A DNA stretch of 64,000 bases from Nephrocerus scutellatus (GCA_947095585.1 OX352762.1:88834749-88898748), one strand, 5' to 3'. Positions 48,217 to 61,229 are shown, counted from the stretch's first letter. The notes: a model not told the origin generated them from the letters alone. Numbers and translations are program-made.

Positions 48217-48879
48217 TGTTACGAAATTCAGGCTTTCGAGTTCGTAAAGGATTTTGCAAATAAGACACAACACAAGTTTCTCAATTTACAAATATTAACT
48301 TTAATTCACAAACAGTAATAATAACACAAGTTCACAGTTTATACTGGTGATGACTTTAAATGTTAACAAGAACACTAATAATTGTACTTTACAATAATTC
48401 TGTTAGGTAGTAGCTTAATCGCTTTGCAAGAACTTTTACAACTTCACTGGTTAAAATCCAATTACTAATAATAATCTCTGCAGTGAACGCCTTTAATACT
48501 CATTGAAAAGCTTCCAGAAACTTGCAATATTGTAGACAGAAATATCGAGAAAATACCAGAAAATTGTAGTCTTATTCCCTTATTTACAACTAACGATACT
48601 TATATGCAATGAGTCATCTTGTAAAAATAGACTACATTTTCAATCATGTTCTTATACAAAAACCGGGCAAACTGCCTAAACCGGTTTGACAACATTTTTG
48701 ATCAGTACGTAATAATTCAAACTTGCAGGCGGTTACATTTCAAATTTCAAATAATCTAATAGTCTTACAGCCTAAAAGTGTGCTAAATAAAAGTGCTTAT
48801 TTTTAGTATGCAGTATTTACATTGCGATTAATCCTAGGATTCTAATTCTATTATATGCGCTACTAATATTCTCGTTACA
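48217..48879 (-). repeat. Solo LTR with 4-bp target duplication
   Basis: The 663-bp unit starts TGTTACG and ends CGTTACA, and is flanked by ATAT on both sides (48213-48216 and 48880-48883). Short inverted TGT/ACA ends and a 4-bp duplication are hallmarks of gypsy-type LTRs. Its left part resembles the LTR at 14.8 kb, which sets its orientation as minus. No internal region is present, so it arose by recombination between two LTRs. Confidence 0.8.
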
Positions 48880-48894
48880 ATATTCTCAGTACCT

Positions 48895-49340
48895 TTCTTT
48901 CAAATAGGGAGATCTTCTTCATCGTTGTTGGTGAGACGGTGAATCATATTGGATAGCCATAGGTTATCACTGTCCCGATAAGCTGCTTGTAGATGAGCAG
49001 CCAGGTGTTGTTAGACAGTCCGTTTCGTCTTCGTAGAAGCGGGTGCACCAAATGAAGAGCGTAGTTAGCTTTTTTCATCGTTATATGGATGTGCTTGTTG
49101 AACTTAAGCCTCTCCGTGAAGTTGATTCGCAGGTACTTCGTTTCTGACTTGGCGTTAATTATTGTGTTGTCTGGAAGGGTGATTTTAAGCCTCTGCACTT
49201 GCTCACAAAATGTCTTCTTCTTGTTCTCGTCCCTGGCACTCGGAAGCAGATGAGCTCCATTTTGTTGACGTTGATCTCAAACTCCCACTTGAGGGAGTAG
49301 TCCCAAAGATTTCCGAGGTGCTCCTCCACTCTTCGGGATA
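48895..49340 (-). pseudogene. Jockey-like LINE fragment (post-palm region)
   Basis: The minus strand reads WEFEINVNKMELICFRVPG (about 49,295-49,240), then RLKITLPDNTIINAKSETKYL, LKFNKHIHITMKKANYAL and LIYKQLIGTVITYGYPI (49,195-48,944). This is the thumb region of jockey-type reverse transcriptases (K..YLG..L...L.W..H; L.Y...I.P.L.YG.P). The frame is broken near 49,200. Confidence 0.75.
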
Positions 49341-51294
49341 TATATATTTTGAAATGTTGTTTTTAGATATAAAGTTAGTTTCTCGTCTAAAATTGAATTC
49401 TACTTAGCAAATGTGGTAGTTGACGGAAATGTCGTGATACTCGTACCTACTCATACTCGTACCACCATTATTAGGACTTTTTTTTAGCCAACGCAGTTGA
49501 AAATTTTAACTCTATTTTACGATTTTCTATTTACCTGGCAAAGCTAATGCGAATTTTTTAAAAGTGTTGCTTGGTCGTTATAATAAAAAACTATTACATA
49601 TAAAAAAATCGATATTTGGATCAGGTAATCCTGGTTCTATAAAAGGTTTTTCGAATCGCATGTGTTCAATGGTTCTTCTGTTCTAATGTTCCACATTTCC
49701 CAAACGCCTCCGATTGAATGCGTTTTTCATTGTGAACCAGGATGTGACAACTACTTCATAAACTAATGAAAGAACCGACGGGGTACGATAATTTTCACAC
49801 ATTTTGTTGTCAACATAAAAATATGTTAGGCGCTAACTGTGTACCATTCATGGTTTTGCAAGAGAATCTCAATGTGCAAATTGAAAAGAGGGATTAACGC
49901 TCACAAGATGGAACAGAAGCTAATACATAATCCTCTCATTTAAAATATGGTTAACCTGAATCCCCTCGACTTCTGTAAAGAACCGCAGAAATATCTCACA
50001 TCCATACACGAATACAATAGGATTAAGCGATTTTCGAATGTTAAATGAACAACATCGCTGAATATTGTACTGACCATTGTGTCCTTGCTGTGGTGCATGA
50101 GCACAGAAATCTTACAATGCAGCAGAGCATATGTGTAATATTCTACAAAGAGCATGCTCCATAGTTCCATTATTGGCTTCATCATTGGTACTTTGGCTCT
50201 GATAAGCCAAAAGAAAACCAGACATGAGTTTTCTCTCGGCTGGCACCGACATTTCTCTGGGATTAGAGATCACTATCTCAGCATGTGGCCATTGCATCGA
50301 GATTCGGTTGCAGATTTGTCCCACTAGGAGTACAGATAGAGGCTTTGTAAATGTGATCGTTTCGTATATCGTATAATTGGCGGGAAGTAACAACGCCCGC
50401 CGAAAGGAAATTATTGGGAAAATATTTTAACCGTCGCGACAATTAAAATTATTTAAAAGAAAATTTTTTCGATAAGAAACGCATTACAAAGTTAAAATAA
50501 ATTCACCGCGTATCGTTCTGCTAATGTGGTGATTAGTTAGATTAATTAGATTAATTCTTTTTAGTTCTCTGAAAACCAATTTAGGATGTCTTTTTTACGA
50601 TCATATGTGGGAATAGTTCAAATAATAATATTCGTAAAATATCTCGATTCTAAATTAGCAATATAACGCTTCAGTTTTTGACTAGTTTTGACAAGCAAAA
50701 GGACTATCCTTAAACCCTTTCAGCGTAGAACGTAGTGCTTAGGCAGTAAGCGTAAGGTATTTAAATGGATTAAGAATATATAATATGTTATATTCACTTT
50801 CAAACGCGGTAATATTATAGTTTAATATAACCGCTTTTGAAAGTAAAGATTTATGAAACTTGATCATAAAATTAATAGAAGTTGACAGAAGTCAATTTTC
50901 TGCTATAACATAGATGTATCGTAAATCGATGTAGATGACACAAGGGACTAGTTATTGTCCAGCCTCCGATTCCGTGCATACTGCTTGATCTGGATGAATC
51001 GAGTTTAAATGTGAGACAATAATAGGGTTTTTGGACTTGTGGCAGAAATATTTTAGTACATATATTGCAGAACCACATCCTCTATTAGTGTGCCTTGAGG
51101 ACACTATGGATCGTCATATCTGATCAAATCTCTCCGAGCTGTGATAGAAGGAAGGAAAGAACTGTAGAATTACCCACAAAGAACGACGAACAGCTCGAAC
51201 CAAAAAAATTAATTCTATTACGATGCCAATGAACCTTTCTGAATTAAATATTTAGCCTACTATAATATCTATATTAATAAAAATGAATACAAAA
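49341..51294. other. Unrecognised DNA
   Basis: A minus-strand open frame at 50,112-50,393 (93 codons; starts MLLPANYTIYETITF) has fairly balanced composition, but no start context, splice sites or family match I can defend. I leave it unannotated. Confidence 0.3.
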
Positions 51295-51450
51295 CCTACA
51301 TTTTCCATGCAAATTCATTAATCGGAAATACCTACACATGCGTGTAAAGTTTGAAAAATCGGAAAAATTTTCAATAAAAATTATATGGTAGCTTCTCGGA
51401 CCAGGGGCCTGATCACTTCCATAATTTAATAGATATTGTTGTCATCGGAG
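51295..51450 (+). repeat. Repeat R, partial copy
   Basis: It has AAATTCATTAATCGGAAATA, ACACATGCGTGTAAAGTTTG, TTATATGGTAGCTTCTCGG and ATTGTTGTCATCGGAGA, then is cut by the tail of a LINE. Confidence 0.65.
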
Positions 51451-51770
51451 ATTATTATTGTTATTGTTGGTGGGCTGAGAAGCCTTGTGCACTGCGACCT
51501 TGAGATCTATTGTGCATTCCAGATATTTACCACAATATGTGGTGGCTTAGTTCCTTTATGAATGCCACCATATCTGCCATATGGAATTGTGTCAGCCTTG
51601 AGATATTGAAATATTTTCCTGGTTAGGGCGTCACATATGAAGAGTTTCTTTTGCCCCGTTGCCGAAGCGGCAGCGATCCGTTTGGGAATTTCCCATTTTT
51701 ATTAAGTGGTCGTTAAATGGGCCGAGTGCTGTCATATACCAGACAAGAGATCTGAGTGGATGAGGTTTTT
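51451..51770 (-). pseudogene. LINE family C, 3' end
   Basis: From a TTATTATTG tail at left it is closely collinear with the copy at the right window edge: GCCTTGTGCACTGCGACCT, TTGAGATCTATTGTGCATTC, CGATCCGTTTGGGAATTTC and ATACCAGACAAGAGATCTG. The other copy shows that this encodes the C-terminal Cys-rich end of an I/jockey/R1-like ORF2. Confidence 0.7.
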
Positions 51771-51774
51771 ATAT

Positions 51775-54560
51775 TTATATTTATAGGCACTCATTGCCAA
51801 GTGATAAGTCCCTGAATGACTTGCGTCACGGCAATAAGGTGGGCTATGCCCTTTATTAAAATTAAAAATTAAAATTCGAAGGAATGAGAATTACAACATA
51901 TCATATTCCTCACGTTTGTAGCCGGTTTCAATTTATTTTCTCACAATTCTCTCAGATTCATTAAAAAAGAAACACGAAACTAAAACGACGCGAGTCCAAA
52001 TACTTTTCAATCAATGAATCATGGTCAGGGAAAACTACAAAAAACCTTGACCAAGAATAAAACAAATAATACAAACAATAACAATTTTTTTTAAATTAAT
52101 TAATAAAATCTTCTAATGCCCACTACAGTCGTCCTTCAGGAAGTTGTTGACGGCTATATTTTGAAGGCCTGTAGATTAAAAGATTCAGGAAAGACGAAGT
52201 CCACTAACTGATTCCACATCGAAGTCACTCTCGGATAAAAGGAGGAGTGTTGGGTTCTACATGAGAACGGTTTTAAGGCAAATCTATGTTGATTAGACCT
52301 GAAACGAGTGTTAACGTTGCTGACAAAAGGACCTGGGAATAGAGAACGGGTTTCTGAAGAACATCTACCGTTGTAAAATTTGTAGAAAATAGTTAAAGCT
52401 CCTAAATTTCGTCTATGCTCCAAATAATCTAGGGATGAAGTAATGGTTACATCGTTTATCAAAAGCATAGCTCTATTCTGAATTGCATCAAGATAAATCG
52501 AATGCGATCTATAGGAGCCCCACCACACACATATGAATTAAATTCTAAAATTGGTCTAACATAAAACTTATATAATCTTAAAACTTCAGAAGGGGAGAAG
52601 TAAAAGTTACAACGTCTTATGAAGCCCAAGCATTGGCTCGCTCTTTTTGAGATTTCATAAATATGTTCCTTCCAGGTAAGTTCACTTGAATCGCAATAGT
52701 GGCACCATTAATTACTGGTGGTACGTAATGTTGAATTGCGCCTTCTGAGAAAAAAGACAAGCCTGGAATTTATTTGAGTTAAATTCCACCCTATTAGATC
52801 TGCCCCAATCAAGAATGACTTGAATGTTCGACAGAATTGCCGAATACATTAATTCACGCGAACCATTCAAGCGAGAATTGCATTCTTTTTGACTAACAAA
52901 CTCCATGGAAGCCGATAACGTCGTATCATCAGCAAATGAATGGATATAACAGGTTGTAGAAGACAACAGGTTATTGATATATATTAAGAAAAGTGTAGGC
53001 AATAAGGATGACCATTGAGGAACGCCAGCATTGATCCCATGCGAAGATGAGGAAAACGCATTCAATACAACTTTTATTTTGCGGTTCTATAAATAATCCT
53101 CAATCCATGTAATGAAAGAGGTGTGTAAGTTGAGCGCACGAATCTTATTAATAGGACAAACATGCCATACTCTATCAATATCCAAGGACACAACGCTTGA
53201 TTCACCCAGATTTTCAATGCTTCGCTCCCAACAATGAGTTATGCACGTCATTAATTCACCTGAAGATCGATTTCTTTGAAATCCATACTGTACATCGGAT
53301 AAAAGAGCATTCGAATCCAGATAGCTCATTAGTTTGAAATTAATGATAAATTCCATTACCTTTGATAAAACCGGCAACAGAACAATAGGGCGGTAGTTAG
53401 TAGGTGCAGATTTACCACCTTTTTCGGGGTGAGTTGTATTTTATATTTACCAAATTGACGGAAAAACACCTGTCTTCATTGAGAGATGAAGCAATTTACT
53501 TAGCGCTTTTGCCAAAGTATGTTGACATCTTTTAAATAATAATGGTGGAATACCGTCAGGTCCAGTTGCTTTATTGGGGTCAAGTTCTTTAAGAATTTTA
53601 GAAACAACCCGTTGACGGAAATATATTTGAGACATACCTACATTCGGAAGTATTGGTGGACTTTGGTTAGACAATGGAAGGGTGGACGAACAAGCAAAAT
53701 GCGAAGCTATGAGATTGGCTTTCTGAATATCAGTTTTATAAAGAATACAATTATGGAATAAAAAAGGAACAGAAGAAGTCTTTTTCGCAAAGTTTCCTTT
53801 AACCAGGGCAGCAAACGACAAAAAGTTTCGACTGTTTGAATCTGAATCTAAAATTTAACGCATGCTATCTCGAATCTTTTGGTCATTTATTATTTTGGAC
53901 CTGTTTATTATAGCGTTAGCTCTGTTTCTGGCTATTCTAAACTTAACAAGGTTTTCTACGGATGGGCAATTAACGTAGTCCAAATGGGCTGTTTTTTTTT
54001 ACTCACGACTGCTGACCTGCAGTTTTCATTAAACCACTTATTGTTACGAATATTGATTTTCTCAAAGGAGGAAGGAATGAATTTTTTTATTCCTAGCAAA
54101 ATTGTTGACGTGATCAGTTGAGATGCTTCATCAGCATTATTGTTGGAAAAACAGGTTGACCAATCAAATGAGCTATAAAATTGATTCAGGAGCTCCCAGT
54201 TAGCATTTTTGAAGTACCAGAGTAGCCTTTTACGAATAGGCTCTACAAGGGCTTGGGTTATTGAAAATTAGGCTAATACCAAATCTTGGTCGGAAAGACC
54301 TAATGGGTGAGGTAATTGACCAGTTGTATCGGGATATCTAGTTGGCTTATCGATGAGTTGGGTGAGAAGATTGATTTATGAAAATAGCTCTGCGGATTCA
54401 CCTGTTCGATCTCTACCATTCGAATATGTCAACCAAGAATCATTATGGACATTAACATCGCCCAAGACTAAAAATTCTGATGTTGGTGAGGATTGGTAAA
54501 TCTTGTCAATAGTTGCGGATAAATAATCAAATTCATTAATAGTCATCAGGTGAACGTTTT
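51775..54560 (-). pseudogene. Jockey/CR1-like LINE, copy 2 (longer)
   Basis: On the minus strand: part of an APE endonuclease (LGDVNVHNDSWLTYSNGRD, about 54,470-54,410); a linker frame 53,821-53,447 with LDPNKATGPDGIPPLLFKRC; reverse transcriptase VLSKVMEFIINFKL and YGFQRNRSSGELMT (53,377 on); INAGVPQWSSLLPTLFLIYIN; HSFADD with its box at 52925-52936; then the C-terminal region (52,528-52,154). The 3' untranslated end at left matches copy 1. PQG is changed to PQW and several frameshifts are present, so it is inactive. Usual intact length would be about 4-5 kb; this is 5'-truncated. Confidence 0.87.
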
Positions 54561-56100
54561 TTCGTCTAGCTATACATATATAATTATATTATTATTTTTC
54601 CCGTTTTATTGCTAAAAAAATTGAAAAGGATAAAATTATTTATATAATGTCCGGAATCTAGATATGTGAAAGCAAATCAAGTACACGATCTTTGTTTGGG
54701 TAATGTTGTATTAGTTGTAGCTAAATACCCGTTGTTATACACGTCACATCCTCGCCTCAACCGTTTGCATTATTTTTCCTCAAAACATCCGCAACATCAG
54801 TACCCACCACCCTTCCCAGAAAATGGAAAATTTAATAATAAATCAATTTCACACGCACTGATTCGTCCTTATCGTTTGTTTGAAACACTTAATTATGATT
54901 TATGTTGTAAGCGTGACGTATTTTCTACTATTGTCATATTTATATGCAAATGTATCAGTCCTCTGGGGCGATTATGGGTCGACTATGTGTTGAAATCATT
55001 CTCGTTTAAAGTATTGTACCTGTGGTTGTCGAAAATCACTAAACCAAAAGGACACACCCATCCGATCTGTTGAGATTTTTACATTTTTGAAGTGGTTGAC
55101 TTAGGGATATCGTTTGTTATAAAATATATGTTAAGGGAGCGAAAATTTCTTACTGGCGTATAAACTTTATTTTAAAAGGTTTTTTTTTCACATAATTTTT
55201 TCAACCAGTTGCCTGAGCCACCAAATAAATATTTACCTACCTTTGTCTTTAAGTTGTTTTTTAACAATAACTCATAGCACTTTATACTATACCTACATAT
55301 ATATTATAATATTATACATTTTCCATTTATTTGTCATGTTGCTTCGATTTTAAATTAAAGACTAATTACCGTCGCATTGGCACCTGACGCCTAGCGACAT
55401 TTCTATTATGTTCAGCGCCTGAAAATTATAATTACCAATGCGGGAGAACTTCCTCGACTAAACTTGGCTCCTTCAACTAGTAAGCCCGTGAATGTCGAAA
55501 ATTTGCATTTTCCCTCGTAATGCAATTGTACACATAATAAATAACAAATCAGAAGTCTTCTTGAACGACTTCAATCCTTAATTACAATTTGGCATGCGAA
55601 AGGATATTTAAAATTTCGCGTTAAGAAAACAATTTGCATAAATTATTTTGTGAATAAATGAACTTTGTTTACATTTACATTTTGGGAAATTACTTTTGGA
55701 ATATCCTGTTGCATTGGTCGATTTCTTAACCCGGAAATAATATATTTTGTATAATGAGGAAATTGTTTTTGGTACGCGCGCATTTGATATTATTCTAGCG
55801 TTATTAATTAATCGAGAATGAAAAATTACCAGTGGTGAAGGGAGACAGTAAATTATATAATACTTCGCATATGTTTGACCTAATATACTATTGTAAGTTG
55901 CTTTAATCGCATCACGCGCACCAACAATTCGCCTACCACCCGTATTACACATTCACGCTTAAACGCACTGGACAAAATCCTTAAATGCCTTATTAGTAGT
56001 TAACGTGAGTTTGGAACACGTAAACGTACATACCTCAAATGGGAAATATGCAATGTTACAGAGGTGGCGAAAAAAACGTAAATATCGCGACACTTCAAAC
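54561..56100. other. Unrecognised DNA
   Basis: Open frames at 54,666-55,073 (plus, 135 codons) and 55,608-55,952 (minus, 114 codons) lack domain motifs, low-complexity bias aside. I do not call them genes, but the first is the longest unexplained frame in the window. Confidence 0.3.
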
Positions 56101-56146
56101 TAGTGATGAGCAAACGCATCACCAAGACCATAGCATCTCGGTCTTA
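56101..56146 (+). mobile_element. hAT-like terminus, second occurrence
   Basis: TAGTGATGAGCAAACGCA followed by CCAAGACCAT.GCATCTCGGTCTT repeats the element start at 9810, without the GGTCTT array. The remaining boundary is not visible. Confidence 0.5.
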
Positions 56147-56504
56147 ATAATAAATTATAAGGATTAGTACTAAACAACACACTCTTGATAAATAATTTAC
56201 TCGCATTTGATATATATTTTTATAGAAAATGAAATGTCCTTAGCTACTTATAACATGGTCTAGTGTTAAAAGGAAAAAACAAAAATAAATTAAAATATTC
56301 CATACCAATACCGAATTATTTCTTTGAATTGGATGAGCTATAAAAAGCTTGATAGATTTTAAATCTATATATATAAAAATCAATTGCTGTGCGTTAGACT
56401 GACTAAAACTCGAGAACGGCTGGACCAAATTGGATACTTCCTTCTGCGAGTTTGTTTGTAATTGCTACGGGAAGGTTTAAAAAGTTTAAAAGCCACGCTA
56501 GGTG

Positions 56505-56742
56505 GCGCTGGTATCGTTTTTTCCGAAAATTCTTATTTATGGAACGATTTGGCTCAAATTTACACCATATAATATTTAAATAAAAAGAAAGTCGTTGACA
56601 AAATTTGGACCCGATAGGTGGCGCTGGTGTCGTTTTTTTTCCGAAAATTCTTAATTATGGAACGATTTGGCTCAAATTCAAACCATATAATATTTAAATA
56701 AAAAGAAAGTCGTTGACAAAATTTGGACCCGATAGGTGGCGC
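56505..56742 (+). repeat. Tandem duplication inside the Helitron
   Basis: A unit of about 117 bp starting at GGTGGCGCTGG and including GGAACGATTTGGCTCAAAT and AAGAAAGTCGTTGACAAAAT occurs twice in a row, and the start of a third copy follows. The two copies differ by only a few bases. Confidence 0.85.
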
Positions 56743-56861
56743 TGGGGTGGAAAAAGTAGTTTTCCCTGTATATAATCTTCATAGAATATTCGAACAAGTG
56801 TACATTTGTTGCCTGTATAAGTGTCGATTCTATAGTTTTCTGGATTGATGAGTTGGTTAGT

Positions 56862-57275
56862 TATTGGGGTGTAAGTGGGCGTGGCATCAGTGGGAAGGAG
56901 GTCAGTGGGCGGGGGTCAGCGGGATGGGCCAGCCGGGAAACGCGGGTGTAAGTGGGCGGGAGGTCAGTGGGCGGGGGTCAGTGGGAAACGCGGGTGTAAG
57001 TGGGCGTGGCGTCAGTGGGTGTGAGTTCAGTATGTGGGCAGTGTGTATGAGGTCAATGGGTGGGTGGTCAGTGGGCGGGAGGTCAGTGGTTGGGAGGTCA
57101 GTGGGCGGGAGGTCAGTGGGTGTGAGGTCAGTGGGTGTGAGTTCAGTGGGCGGTGGGTCAGTGTGTATGAGGTCAATGGGTGGGTGGTCAGTGGGCGGGA
57201 GGTCAGTGGGCGGGGGTCAGTGGGATGGGGCAGCTGGGAAACGCGGGTGTAAGTGGGCGTGGCGTCAGTGGGCGG
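56862..57275 (+). repeat. GC-rich minisatellite inside the Helitron
   Basis: Variants of GTCAGTGGGCGGGAG repeat about 25 times, in mixed order with GTGTGAG, GTATGAGGTCAATGGGTG and GGAAACGCGGGTGTAAGTG. It is strikingly GC-rich against the AT-rich surroundings. The Gly/Val/Ser-rich open frame across it is a by-product. Confidence 0.85.
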
Positions 57276-57301
57276 GTAGCAAAGCGCCCGGGAACAGCTA
57301 G

Positions 57302-58733
57302 TAGTTATATATAACTATTTTAATCTGCTGTATCGCCACCACGAACGGACAGACCGATGCACATTCCCGAATCGACTTAGCTTAAAATCGTATAATTCCC
57401 GTAGTCTCCAATTTTTTAATCGACATATTTCTAAAAACAGGGTAGGCTGTGTCGAAGACACGGCCGTTGGTTTTGAGCGTGACAACGTCTGTCCGGGACG
57501 AAAGAAAAGAAAACAAAGATCTTGTTGTCTGTGGGACATAAACACGGACGGATATATTAAAAAAAATTCTATACTAAATACAAGTCCTACGACTTGCACC
57601 GTAGCTCATCACATACATCATCATCACATCACGTTATATATAAATTATTTAGAAGCGAATTTAAATGTTCATAACCACTAACTGTGAAGTTGCTGCATAT
57701 TGCATATTACTGCCCAAACACAGTAATGCAGCTTTTGGTTTCAACTCATAAAAAATTTGAGTAGTTTTAAATTAAAAAAGAAGAGAAAAGTAGTTAGTAC
57801 TGAGTAGTGCTGCTCATGCTTCGAAATGGTATGGTAAGAATGTCGCTTTCAAACATGCAGGCCAATTATTTCTCATTAAATATCTTTTGCATTGTTCTCT
57901 TATATCTGTAGTTGATCGAATAGTTATTTTGAACCGATGCTTAATGCCATGTATGATGTTTGATGCTTGACTTAATGGTTGATGGTTGATCGTTGTTCAG
58001 TGGCAGACATCGAACTTACGATTGAACATCAAACCAGCAATCGAACTTACTGTATACATGACTCAGGATAAGATAAGCCAAAAGAAAAGGAAATAGCAGC
58101 AACAGCAACGTCGCTTGCAACTTGTGAATGGCCTTGCCTCTTTTTGTAACATTTGTATTTTTTTTCTTTCTCACAGAGCACTGTATCATTTTATGCAATG
58201 TTGATAGAAAGAGCAGAGCAGGGCACTGATAGAAAATGAACTATACTATAACTACGGCTGCGGTAAAGAATTAAGAAGCTTCGCAGCTTGTGCTGCACAA
58301 AAAATGGCAGCATGCACGAAATTTTGAACCGACTTACAGTCTGCTTGTAGGGCGACAATTTGACATTTACATTTTGCTATTTCCATCCAATTTTAAGTAG
58401 CTGCGTAGCTGCGCAGTCGATTTTTCTTTAATGCATTGGCTGAAAGTGATTTTTTGACCAAAATGCAGCATAAACTGCGCAGCGGCTGAATTCTTGACCG
58501 CAGCCTACTACTGCATATGTTTGTTTCGTTCTGCTTTGCTTGATTGTATGTTATTGAAACCACATACATGATCATCAATCACATCATATACAACAGAATA
58601 AATAATTTATAAGCTGATTTAAATGTTCATAACAATTTATTGTGAGGTGGGTACATATTAAATATATCATATCACTACACAAACATATAAATGCAGTTAC
58701 GTCGATAGTAGTAGATGAAGTAAGAGCTGTAAT
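57302..58733. other. Unrecognised DNA
   Basis: A short inverted repeat around GTGTCGAAGACAC (57,449-57,461) is visible. No gene supported. Confidence 0.35.
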
Positions 58734-61229
58734 CCCTTGAGAAATGGCTTGGTTCAAAAAATCCCAGACCCTATTGGCCAGATCCCAGAATTTCCATAGG
58801 AACAAGTCTTATAGTCACATATTAGTCCTACATTCCGAGTTTCATACGAATCCCTTGAGGAATGGCTTGTTCCAAAAATCCCAGACCCTATTGGCCAGAT
58901 CCCAGAATTTCCATAGGAACAAGTCTTATAGTCACATATTAGTCCTACATTCCGAGTTTCATACGAATCCCTTGAGAAATGGCTTGGTTCCAAAAATCCC
59001 AGACCCTATTGGCCAGATCCCAGAATTTCCATAGGAACATGTCCTATAGTCACATATTAGTCCTACATTCCGAGTTTCATACGAATCCCGTGAGAAATGG
59101 CTTGGTTCCAAAAATCCCAGACCCTATTGGCCAGATCCCAGAATTTCCATAGGAACAAGTCTTATAGTCGCATATTAGTCCTACATTCCGAGTTTCATAC
59201 GAATCCCTTGAGGAATGGCTTGTTCCAAAAATCCCAGACCCTATTGGCCAGATCCCAGAATTTCCATAGGAACATGTCCTATAGTCACATATTAGTCCTA
59301 CATTCCGAGTTTCATACGAATCCCGTGAGAAATGGCTTGGTTCCAAAAATCCCAGACCCTATTGGCCAGATCCCAGAATTTCCATAGGAACAAGTCTTAT
59401 AGTCACATATTAGTCCTACATTCCGAGTTTCATACGAATCCCTTGAGGAATGGCTTGTTCCAAAAATCCCAGACCCTATTGGCCAGATCCCAGAATTTCC
59501 ATAGGAACAAGTCTTATAGTCACATATTAGTCCTACATTCCGAGTTTCATACGAATCCCTTGAGAAATGGCTTGGTTCCAAAAATCCCAGACCCTATTGG
59601 CCAGATCCCAGAATTTCCATAGGAACATGTCCTATAGTCACATATTAGTCCTACATTCCGAGTTTCATACGAATCCCGTGAGAAATGGCTTGGTTCCAAA
59701 AATCCCAGACCCTATTGGCCAGATCCCAGAATTTCCATAGGAACAAGTCTTATAGTCGCATATTAGTCCTACATTCCGAGTTTCATACGAATCCCTTGAG
59801 GAATGGCTTGTTCCAAAAATCCCAGACCCTATTGGCCAGATACCAGAATTTCCATAGGAACAAGTCTTATAGTCACATATTAGTCCTACATTCCGAGTTC
59901 CATACGAATCCCTTGAGAAATGGCTTGGTTCCAAAAATCCCAGACCCTATTGGCCAGATCCCAGAATTTCCATAGGAACAAGTCTTATAGTCACATATTA
60001 GTCCTACATTCCGAGTTTCATACGAATCCCTTGAGAAATGGCTTGGTTCCAAAAATCCCAGACCCTATTGGCCAGATCCCAGAATTTCCATAGGAACATG
60101 TCCTATAGTCACATATTAGTCCTACATTCCGAGTTTCATACGAATCCCGTGAGAAATGGCTTGGTTCCAAAAATCCCAGACCCTATTGGCCAGATCCCAG
60201 AATTTCCATAGGAACAAGTCTTATAGTCGCATATTAGTCCTACATTCCGAGTTTCATACGAATCCCTTGAGGAATGGCTTGTTCCAAAAATCCCAGACCC
60301 TATTGGCCAGATACCAGAATTTCCATAGGAACAAGTCTTATAGTCACATATTAGTCCTACATTCCGAGTTCCATACGAATCCCTTGAGAAATGGCTTGGT
60401 TCCAAAAATCCCAGACCCTATTGGCCAGATCCCAGAATTTCCATAGGAACAAGTCTTATAGTCACATATTAGTCCTACATTCCGAGTTTTATACGAATCC
60501 CTCGAGAAATGGCTTGATTCCAAAAATCCCAGACCCTATTGGCCAGATCCCAGAATTTCCATAGGAACAAGTCTTATAGTCACATATTAGTCCTACATTC
60601 CGAGTTTCATACGAATCCCTTGAGAAATGGCTTGGTTCCAAAAATCCCAGACCCTATTGGCCAGATCCCAAAATTTCCATAGGAACAAGTCTTATAGTCA
60701 CATATTAGTCCTACATTCCGAGTTTCATAAAAATCCCTTGAGAAATGGCTTGGTTTCAAAAATCCCAGACCTTATTGGCCAGATCCCAGAATTTCCATAG
60801 GAACAAGTCTTATAGTCACATATTAGTCCTACATTCCGAGTTTCATACGAATCCCTTGAGAAATGGCTTGGTTCCAAAAATCCCAGACCCTATTGGCCAG
60901 ATCCCAGAATTTCCATAGGAACAAGTCTTATAGTCACATATTAGTCCTACATTCCGAGTTTCATACGAATCCCTTGAGAAATGGCTTGGTTCCAAAAATC
61001 CCAGACCCTATTGGCCAGATCCCAGAATTTCCATAGGAACAAGTCTTATAGTCACATATTAGTCCTACATTCCGAGTTTCATACGAATCCCTTGAGAAAT
61101 GGCTTGGTTCCAAAAATCCCAGACCCTATTGGCCAGATCCCAGAATTTCCATAGGAACAAGTCTTATAGTCACATATTAGTCCTACATTCCGAGTTTCAT
61201 ACGAATCCCTTGAGAAATGGCTTAGTTCC
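58734..61229 (+). repeat. 118-bp satellite array, 21 monomers
   Basis: Monomers of 117-118 bp begin CCCTTGAGAAATGGCTTGGT and include CCCAGACCCTATTGGCCAGA and TAGTCCTACATTCCGAGTTT. I place starts at 58734, 58852, 58969, 59087, 59205, 59322 and so on to 61207; the last is partial. Variants (CCCGTGAG; GAGGAATGGCTTGTTCC, 1 bp shorter; GTCGCA; GATACCAG) mark a higher-order pattern with a 471-bp spacing. Both strands stay open for about 90 codons at a time, which yields many spurious ORFs. Identity between neighbours is very high, so the array is young or homogenised. Confidence 0.95.

Larger units (their letters stand above)
56364..57301 (+). mobile_element. Non-autonomous Helitron
   Basis: The 5' end is TCTATATATATAAAAATCAA and the 3' end CTAG. 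The insertion lies between A (56363) and T (57302), as rolling-circle Helitrons do. Eight bases before CTAG lies a hairpin (GGGCG at 57270-57274 pairing with CGCCC at 57285-57289). The 5' part includes AACTCGAGAACGGCTGGACC, a phrase I know from insect Helitrons. No Rep/helicase coding is present. Inside are a 2-copy tandem unit and a GC-rich minisatellite. Length 938 bp. Confidence 0.88.

Noticed and set aside
50112..50393. A 93-codon minus-strand frame (MLLPANYTIYETITF...)
   Set aside because: Composition is protein-like but I recognise no family, and the overlapping frame at 49,940-50,185 makes neither convincing.
54666..55073. A 135-codon open frame as a host gene
   Set aside because: No domain, weak start context, no splice signals or flanking coding sequence; composition fits chance in AT-rich DNA.
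56864..57301. A 145-codon Gly/Val/Ser-rich frame
   Set aside because: It lies wholly on the Helitron minisatellite, and a second frame over the same bases is equally open.
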